Shown: positions 5,617 through 10,201 of the stretch, piece by piece
Numbering within the stretch: position 1 is the stretch's first letter
Layout of the letters: each line of letters begins with the position of its first letter
From: Lachnospira sp. UBA5912
GTDB taxonomy: Bacteria; Bacillota; Clostridia; Lachnospirales; Lachnospiraceae
Length of the DNA stretch: 10,201 bases
Direction of reading: 5' to 3'
NCBI GenBank assembly: GCA_002435585.1
Contig: DJDY01000038.1
Location: 50,238 to 60,438 of the forward strand
Translations under genes and position numbers: made by a program
Notes under the pieces: model-generated
What the model was told of the DNA's origin: nothing
What the model saw: only the letters and a program-made list of their open reading frames with translations
The model's database searches: none

Positions 5617-6773
5617 GAAATGCTTTATCTAAGAAGATAGTTGATATTCAGCCATCGGGTATCAGAAAGTTTTTTGATGTTGTAAGTGAGATTCCTGATG
5701 CAATTTCACTTGGTGTCGGAGAACCTGATTTTGATACACCATGGAATGTAAGAGAAGAGGGGATATATGCCCTTGAAAAAGGAAGAACATTCTATACATC
5801 GAATGCGGGTCTTAAGGAGCTAAGAGAAGAAATATGTAACTATGTGGCAAGGAAATATAATGTAGAGTATAATCCCATGAAAGAAACACTTGTTACAGTT
5901 GGTGGTAGTGAAGCTATCGACATAGCCTTAAGATGTATGGTTGACCCAGGAGATGAAGTTATCATACCTCAGCCAAGCTATGTTTCATATCTTCCATGTG
6001 CAGTTATGGCGGATGCTGAACCTGTATTTATTAACCTCAAAGAGGAAAATCAGTTCAAGCTTACTAAAGAAGAGTTACTTGAACATATTACAGATAAGAC
6101 TAAGATACTTATAATGCCATTTCCTAATAATCCTACAGGTGCTATCATGACAAAGGAAGAACTTATGGAGCTGGTTCCGGTTATTATAGAGAACGACCTG
6201 TATGTTATATCAGATGAGATATATTCTGAGCTTACATATGGTGATAATAAGCACTGTTCCATAGCCAGTCTTCCGGGCATGAAGGAAAGAACTATTATGA
6301 TTAATGGATTTTCCAAGGCATTTGCCATGACAGGATGGAGATTAGGTTATGCATGTGGTCCGGATTATATTATAAAACAGATGATAAAGCTTCATCAGTT
6401 TGCTATTATGTGTGCACCTACAAACAGCCAGTTTGCAGCAGTAGAAGCACTTAAGAACTGTGATATGGAAGTTGAAAAGATGGTTACGGCATATGATCAG
6501 AGAAGAAGATATCTTGTGCATGAATTAAGACAGATGGGAATAGATTGTTTTGAACCATTTGGTGCATTTTATATATTTCCTTCCATTAAGAAATTCGGAA
6601 TGACATCAGAAGAGTTTGCAAACAGACTTCTTGCGGATCAGAAGTTAGCTGTAGTTCCAGGAACAGCGTTTGGTGAGAGTGGAGAAGGATTTGTGAGAAT
6701 ATCATATGCATATTCATTAGAAAGTCTTAAAGAAGGACTTAGAAGAATAAAGAATTTTATAGATAAACTATAG
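5613..6773 (+). CDS. PLP-dependent class I/II aminotransferase (AlaT-like)
   Basis: A 386-residue fold-type I aminotransferase, full length for the family. Visible motifs: GVGEPDFDTP (34-43), the YTSNAGLKELREE substrate-loop region, PFPNNPTG with N173, SDEIY with D201 (pyridine nitrogen) and Y204 (PLP O3'), the Schiff-base lysine K235 in GFSKAFAMTGWRLGY, and R362 in GFVRISYA, which should bind the substrate carboxylate. It transfers an amino group between an amino acid and a 2-oxo acid in the cytoplasm. Overlap with the AsnC-type regulator gene and resemblance to B. subtilis AlaT suggest alanine/2-oxoglutarate transamination. Aspartate or aromatic substrates cannot be excluded by motifs. Translation is coupled by ATGA, as no strong separate ribosome binding site is needed. 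Confidence 0.92.
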   Translation: MRNALSKKIVDIQPSGIRKFFDVVSEIPDAISLGVGEPDFDTPWNVREEGIYALEKGRTFYTSNAGLKELREEICNYVARKYNVEYNPMKETLVTVGGSEAIDIALRCMVDPGDEVIIPQPSYVSYLPCAVMADAEPVFINLKEENQFKLTKEELLEHITDKTKILIMPFPNNPTGAIMTKEELMELVPVIIENDLYVISDEIYSELTYGDNKHCSIASLPGMKERTIMINGFSKAFAMTGWRLGYACGPDYIIKQMIKLHQFAIMCAPTNSQFAAVEALKNCDMEVEKMVTAYDQRRRYLVHELRQMGIDCFEPFGAFYIFPSIKKFGMTSEEFANRLLADQKLAVVPGTAFGESGEGFVRISYAYSLESLKEGLRRIKNFIDKL

Positions 6774-6837
6774 ATTATATGCAGGCTGTATGCCTATAGA
6801 TGAGATATGATAAAGCACATGAAGAAAATCAGTTCTA

Positions 6838-6874
6838 CAGCAATATTCAGTCTGCAATGCGGATTTTTGTGCTG
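6838..6874 (+). terminator. Possible terminator after the aminotransferase
   Basis: The inner stem AGTCTGC (6849-6855)/GCGGATT (6859-6865), with two G-T pairs and a 3-nt loop, is followed by TTT. An outer stem CAGCA (6838-6842)/TGCTG (6870-6874) brackets it. The short T-run and G-T pairs make it weak. It lies 65 nt after the stop codon and before cheX, where a boundary is expected. Confidence 0.35.
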
Positions 6875-6928
6875 GATTTATAGTAAATAATGTAACTATT
6901 AACTATATACAGACGGGAGGAACAGAAT

Positions 6929-7402
6929 ATGGCAGGATTAAGTGCAGATATTATTAATCCATTTCTGATGGCAACAACCAGCATAATGAAAGATATATGC
7001 CAGACTGAGATGAGTATAGGAAAACCATATGTTAAGACGACAGAGTTTGAAAATGACGTTGTCGCCATTATGATAGGTATTACCGGAGAAATGAAAGGTC
7101 AGGTTATGATGGCTTTTCCATATGAGAATGCTCTTAAGGTTGCATCTAAGATGATGATGGGAATGCCTGTTACAGAGCTTGATTCAATGTCAACGAGTGC
7201 AATCAGCGAGCTTGGCAATATGATTATGGGTAATGCAGCGACAATATTCTCAACAAAAGGTATAGTTATTGATATAACGCCGCCAACAGTATGTCAGGGT
7301 TCCATGACAATAACACAGACATATGCACAGAATATATGCGTTCCTATACAGGCAGACGATGGGCTTTCACTTGAATTAGATATAGCAATCAAGACAGAAT
7401 AA
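6929..7402 (+). CDS. cheX: CheX-type chemotaxis phosphatase
   Basis: A 157-residue CheX/CheC-family protein that would dephosphorylate CheY-P (or another receiver domain) and so reset the chemotactic signal in the cytoplasm. The family hallmark ExxN is present as E94-L95-G96-N97 within AISELGNMIMGNAATIF. The N-terminal half shows the typical opening (INPFLMATTSIMKDI) and a GxxxGQVMMAF strand. Only one ExxN helix is visible, as in CheX; CheC has two. GGGAGGA lies 8 bases before the ATG. trmL follows after 24 nt, so the two may be co-transcribed. No CheA, CheW, CheY or CheD is in the window, so the partner is encoded elsewhere. No clear dedicated promoter is seen upstream. Confidence 0.88.
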   Translation: MAGLSADIINPFLMATTSIMKDICQTEMSIGKPYVKTTEFENDVVAIMIGITGEMKGQVMMAFPYENALKVASKMMMGMPVTELDSMSTSAISELGNMIMGNAATIFSTKGIVIDITPPTVCQGSMTITQTYAQNICVPIQADDGLSLELDIAIKTE

Positions 7403-7426
7403 TAAAATAAGGACTGAAGAAATAAT

Positions 7427-7924
7427 ATGCTTAATATAGTATTACATGAACCGGAAATGCCAGCCAATACTGGTAATATAGGAAGAACATGTGTTGCAAT
7501 CGGTGCCAGGCTTCATCTTATAGAACCGCTTGGTTTCACAATTAATGATAAGATGCTAAAAAGGGCTGGGCTGGATTATTGGGATAAGCTTGATGTTACA
7601 GTTTACAACGATTATGAGGATTTCCTTAAAAAAAATCCCGATGCTAAAATATATATGGCTACCACTAAGGCACATAAAACTTACGCTGATGTGAGTTATG
7701 AAGATGATTGCTATATAATGTTTGGAAAGGAAAGTGCAGGTATTCCGGAGGATATACTTGTAGATAATGAAGATACATGTGTAAGAATACCAATGATAGG
7801 CGATATAAGATCTCTTAATCTGTCAAACTCAGTTGCAATAGTTGCGTATGAAGCACTAAGGCAGCATGATTTCAAGGATATGCGTTTATCAGGGGAGCTG
7901 CATAAACTTCACTGGAATCAATAA
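7427..7924 (+). CDS. trmL: tRNA (cytidine/uridine-34-2'-O)-methyltransferase TrmL
   Basis: A 165-residue SpoU/SPOUT-class methyltransferase. The three SPOUT motifs are clear: NTGNIGRTC (14-22), FGKESAGIP (99-107) and IRSLNLSNSVAIVAYEAL (127-144), which form the trefoil knot that binds S-adenosylmethionine. The small size without an N-terminal RNA-binding extension is the TrmL (YibK) form. It methylates the ribose of the wobble nucleotide of the leucine tRNAs reading UUA/UUG. The spacing of the nearest AAGGA to the ATG is long (13 nt), so translation may depend partly on readthrough from cheX 24 nt upstream. The link with cheX looks like chance co-transcription. Confidence 0.93.
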   Translation: MLNIVLHEPEMPANTGNIGRTCVAIGARLHLIEPLGFTINDKMLKRAGLDYWDKLDVTVYNDYEDFLKKNPDAKIYMATTKAHKTYADVSYEDDCYIMFGKESAGIPEDILVDNEDTCVRIPMIGDIRSLNLSNSVAIVAYEALRQHDFKDMRLSGELHKLHWNQ

Positions 7925-8049
7925 CTTGGTATGTTTAATATATTCCAGGGTTCTGACTTAACTAACAGAAACATATTGAAATCAACAGTAAACATAATGA
8001 AAATTAAATATAATAAATATAAATACCCAATATATAAAAGGTAAATAAT

Positions 8050-8119
8050 ATCACACAGTATATTATATATGACAGTTACATTTAGTAGCTTTTGTATGCG
8101 ATTACTGTGTGATTTTTTA
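8050..8119 (+). terminator. Terminator-like hairpin with long structured loop
   Basis: This lies in the 319-bp gene-free stretch 7925-8243. ATCACACAGTA (8050-8060) pairs perfectly over 11 bp with TACTGTGTGAT (8103-8113), followed by a T-run to 8118. The 42-nt loop is unusually long but contains a 6-bp hairpin, AGTTAC (8074-8079)/GTAGCT (8085-8090), so the whole may fold as a rod. It probably ends the cheX-trmL transcript. The rest of 7925-8049 is AT-rich with only a minor TTCTG/CAGAA hairpin and no gene I can support. Confidence 0.65.
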
Positions 8120-8151
8120 TGAAAAATTAATAATAGTAATTGATTATGTAC

Positions 8152-8180
8152 TTGAAAAAATGCATGTGTTCCGGTATACT
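8152..8180 (+). promoter_or_regulatory. Sigma-A promoter of the chemoreceptor gene
   Basis: TTGAAA (8152-8157) and TATACT (8175-8180) match the consensus at five of six positions each, with an ideal 17-bp spacer. Initiation near 8187 gives a leader of about 57 nt. It follows the terminator-like hairpin, so the MCP is probably an independent unit. A flagellar sigma-28 element was not seen. Confidence 0.65.
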
Positions 8181-8243
8181 GGAAGAGCTTGTCAAAAAGA
8201 ACGGACAATATAATATCTTTTAGAAAACTGAAAGGAGCAAATA

Positions 8244-9977
8244 GTGATTAAAAAGTACAAAGAAAAATTAATGCATTATACCATTAAACGTAAGTTAAGA
8301 GCATCTCTTGGAGTGATAAGTCTTTTAGCCTGTATTATAGGTGTTATTCTTATAGGTAGTATATTAGCAGTTGCTAATAATGTAAAAGATATATATCAGG
8401 GACCAATGACGAATATAAGCGATGTTGCTAATGTCAAGTATGGTCTTACAGATCTGCAGCGGGCTATAAACAGGTTATTAGCCGAAGGCACAGATAATAT
8501 GGCAGACAGATATGCATCGTTTGAAAAAACGGTAGAAGAAGATGTTAATCTTGTTGTTACAAGTGTTGATGATATGGATAAGCATTTTAAAACAGAAGCA
8601 GCAAAACAGAAGTTATCACAGCTTCAGGCAAAGATTGATGAGGGTGAAAAGATAAGACCTCAGGTTATGCAGCTTCTTAAGTCAGGAAAGATTGATGAGG
8701 CATATTCACTTAACTATAATACATATCTCCCAATAGTTAATGATATTAAGACCTTAACAGATGATATTGAAGTAATTGTCAATCAGAATGGTGCATTATA
8801 CTACAATCAGTCAGTACGACTTGGTAATGGTATGGCGATAGCAGGGGCTGTTCTTGTTGTAGCATTACTGCTTATGTCTAACTTCTTTACAAAGACAATA
8901 ACAGATGTGTTTGTAACACCTGCAAAGCAGATTGTAGAAGCATCAGAGAAAATGTATGGCGGCGATATGTCAGCGGCAGACCTTATAACATATGAGTCAG
9001 AGGATGAATTCGGAGCCATGGCTAAGAGTCTTAAGGGAACTATGAAGAATCTTCATGCATATGTAGAAGAGATATCAGGAGTCTTAAGAGAGATAGCAAG
9101 TGGTGATCTGACTAAGGATTCTGATGAGATTACAGATTTCCTTGGAGATTTTGTAAGTATTAAAGAGTCATTTGTATATATTTTAAAGCATTTTAATACA
9201 ACATTAACTAACATAGCAAAGACATCTGAGCAGGTTGATATGGGAGCAGAAGATCTCTCAAAGGCAGCAGGTGATCTTGCTAAAGGAACTACTGATCAGG
9301 CAAGTGCGGTAGAAGAACTTACAGCCACAGTTGAAACAGTTGCTTCATTAGCAGAAAAGAGTGCAGACAAGACACAGGAAGCTTACAATAATGTTCTTGA
9401 AGCATCTAAGAATGCAGAGGAAGAACGCAAAAAGATGAATAGCCTGACGGAAGAGATGGCTAATATTATAGAGATATCTAATAAGATAGAAGAAATAACT
9501 TCAACAATAGAAGATATAGCTTCACAGACAAGCCTTCTTGCACTTAATGCATCAATCGAAGCTGCAAGAGCTGGTGATGCTGGAAGAGGTTTTGCGGTTG
9601 TTGCTGAACAGATAGGCAAGCTTGCTACAGACAGCCAGAAGTCAGCTGTTAACACAAGAGAACTTATAGTAAAGACAATAGATGAGATAAATAAGGGAAA
9701 TGAGATAACAGAATCTGTTGCATTGGCTTTTGAGGGCACAATTAATGAAATGCAGAAGTTTGCAGATGTTGCGAAGGAAACTAATGAATCTGCAAAGTCA
9801 CAGGCAGAAGCTTTATCACAGATAGAGCAGGGAATCGAGCAGATATCAGGAGTTACCCAGAATACAGCTGCATCTTCACAGGAAAGTTCAGCTATAAGCG
9901 AACAGCTTGAAGAAAGAGCAAGGGAACTTGATAAACTTATTAATAACTTTAAGCTGTATAGACCTGTTAGTAAGTAA
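8244..9977 (+). CDS. Methyl-accepting chemotaxis protein with 4HB-type sensor
   Basis: A 577-residue inner-membrane chemoreceptor that would control CheA through CheW. A short basic N-terminus precedes TM1 (22-44). The extracellular part (~46-193) is helical with no Cache/PAS-like motif and fits a four-helix-bundle sensor. TM2 is ~197-215. A HAMP domain (~216-270) carries the DEFG motif (254-257). A second HAMP-like linker, VLREIASGDLT through GDF..IKES, covers ~278-315. The cytoplasmic coiled-coil hairpin has the conserved tip around SLLALNASIEAARAGDAGRGF (430-450, E439/R442). The C-terminus (LYRPVSK) lacks an NWETF-like CheR-docking pentapeptide. The start is GTG with AAAGGAG (8231-8237) six bases ahead. 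The ligand cannot be deduced. cheX nearby fits a chemotaxis neighbourhood, though trmL and a terminator separate them. Confidence 0.95.
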   Translation: MIKKYKEKLMHYTIKRKLRASLGVISLLACIIGVILIGSILAVANNVKDIYQGPMTNISDVANVKYGLTDLQRAINRLLAEGTDNMADRYASFEKTVEEDVNLVVTSVDDMDKHFKTEAAKQKLSQLQAKIDEGEKIRPQVMQLLKSGKIDEAYSLNYNTYLPIVNDIKTLTDDIEVIVNQNGALYYNQSVRLGNGMAIAGAVLVVALLLMSNFFTKTITDVFVTPAKQIVEASEKMYGGDMSAADLITYESEDEFGAMAKSLKGTMKNLHAYVEEISGVLREIASGDLTKDSDEITDFLGDFVSIKESFVYILKHFNTTLTNIAKTSEQVDMGAEDLSKAAGDLAKGTTDQASAVEELTATVETVASLAEKSADKTQEAYNNVLEASKNAEEERKKMNSLTEEMANIIEISNKIEEITSTIEDIASQTSLLALNASIEAARAGDAGRGFAVVAEQIGKLATDSQKSAVNTRELIVKTIDEINKGNEITESVALAFEGTINEMQKFADVAKETNESAKSQAEALSQIEQGIEQISGVTQNTAASSQESSAISEQLEERARELDKLINNFKLYRPVSK

Positions 9978-9984
9978 AGTTACT

Positions 9985-10126
9985 GTTTAGTGATGTCAAC
10001 GTTAGTTGGCGAACGGACGATATAAGGAACTGAAAGGCTGTCGCCAGTAATACTTCGGACACTAGCCTTTCAGTTCCTTATATCTGGCGTTGGCTTAATC
10101 TAATAAAAACGTGACATCCACTAAAT
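9985..10126. repeat. Large nested inverted repeat of unknown nature
   Basis: An inner perfect 20-bp stem (10020-10039 with 10064-10083, extended by G10019-C10084) encloses a 24-nt loop. An outer stem of 17 pairs in three blocks (9986-9992/10119-10125, 9993-9998/10112-10117, 10000-10003/10108-10111) with two single-base bulges brackets it. Loop bases TCGCCAG (10041-10047) can also pair with TTGGCGA upstream (10006-10012) or CTGGCG downstream (10084-10089), allowing alternative pseudoknots. No T-tract follows on either strand, so it is not a simple terminator although it starts 8 bases after the MCP stop. It could be a MITE-like or REP-like element, a structured RNA, or an unusual 3' end. No open frame fits it. 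Confidence 0.75.
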
Positions 10127-10141
10127 CAGCGGCAAAACGGC

Positions 10142-10183
10142 ATGGGGCGGAATTGTGCGCTTTGCGCACAATTCCGCTCTCAT
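10142..10183. repeat. GC-rich hairpin with three-base loop
   Basis: A perfect 14-bp stem (10147-10160 with 10164-10177) is closed by TTT, extended outward by about five weaker pairs ending at ATG/CAT. By hand count, 10129-10201 is about 59% GC, far above the rest of the window. It follows the nested repeat by 15 bases, so both may belong to one element that continues past the window. No T-run follows on the plus strand. Confidence 0.7.
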
Positions 10184-10201
10184 CAAGCCTTGCCCCTCTG
10201 A

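Noticed and set aside
7918..8208. A 96-codon minus-strand frame in the trmL-MCP gap.
   Set aside because: It is rich in Leu/Ile/Tyr/Phe as expected from random AT-rich DNA, covers the terminator hairpin and promoter, and shows no ribosome binding site or family likeness.
8189..8214. TTGTCA (8189-8194) and TATAAT (8209-8214) as a second MCP promoter.
   Set aside because: The spacer is only 14 bp, too short for sigma-A; the upstream TTGAAA-17-TATACT pair fits much better.
7925..8243. A c-di-GMP riboswitch or other known riboswitch before the MCP.
   Set aside because: I looked for the conserved c-di-GMP-I core and tetraloop-receptor signature and saw none; the leader from the predicted start site is too short for it.
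9383..9739. A 118-codon minus-strand frame inside the MCP gene.
   Set aside because: It is the antisense shadow of the coiled-coil signalling domain (Ser/Ala/Ile-rich), with no independent support.
10019..10084. The 20-bp stem as an intrinsic terminator for the MCP.
   Set aside because: Neither flank has a T-tract and the stem is bracketed by a second set of arms, which simple terminators lack.
10121..10183. A 20-codon minus-strand frame with ATG at 10183 and TAG at 10121.
   Set aside because: It is made almost entirely of the GC-rich hairpin, ends in the outer arm of the nested repeat, and has a composition set by the palindrome. It is more likely a by-product of the repeat than a gene.

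Overview
The window looks like chromosomal DNA from a low-GC, motile Clostridia bacterium, most likely Lachnospiraceae. The evidence is an AT-rich composition (mid-30s % GC by eye), GGAGG-type ribosome binding sites, sigma-A-like promoters, tRNA genes without an encoded CCA, and gene families typical of that group (CheX, TrmL, a 4HB-type MCP, an AsnC-type regulator paired with an aminotransferase). The genus is inference. Most of the window is ordinary core and signalling content. I see no transposase, phage gene, CRISPR array or rRNA.

Layout. (1) 1-123: the 3' end of one tRNA (probably Thr) and a complete tRNA-Gly(UCC). (2) 195-2877: a PAS-GGDEF diguanylate cyclase overlapping by 11 bp a DEDDh (DnaQ-like) exonuclease, closed by a strong hairpin. 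A long imperfect palindrome occupies the promoter/leader region. (3) 2993-3754: a minus-strand membrane-anchored protein of unknown function, divergent from a 35-residue single-helix membrane peptide; only 36 bp separate the two start codons. (4) 3909-5060: a palindrome-rich control region and a divergent AIR-synthase/HypE-like protein with two metal-site aspartates substituted. (5) 5107-6874: an AsnC/Lrp regulator and a class I aminotransferase overlapping by 4 bp, matching the alaR-alaT arrangement of Bacillus. (6) 6929-7924: cheX followed by trmL. (7) 7925-8243: a gene-free stretch with a terminator-like hairpin and a good sigma-A promoter. (8) 8244-9977: a transmembrane chemoreceptor. (9) 9978-10201: no convincing gene, but a large nested inverted repeat and a second GC-rich hairpin whose composition differs sharply from the rest.

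How the genes connect. The window carries two signal-output themes, c-di-GMP synthesis and chemotaxis (CheX phosphatase and an MCP), but no CheA/CheW/CheY, so these are satellite genes of a pathway encoded elsewhere. The regulator-aminotransferase pair is a self-contained amino-acid metabolism unit. The parts least explained by known families are the 9985-10201 structured repeats, the control region at 3909-3999 with its degenerate AIRS gene, and the divergent small-protein/membrane-protein pair at 2993-3754.
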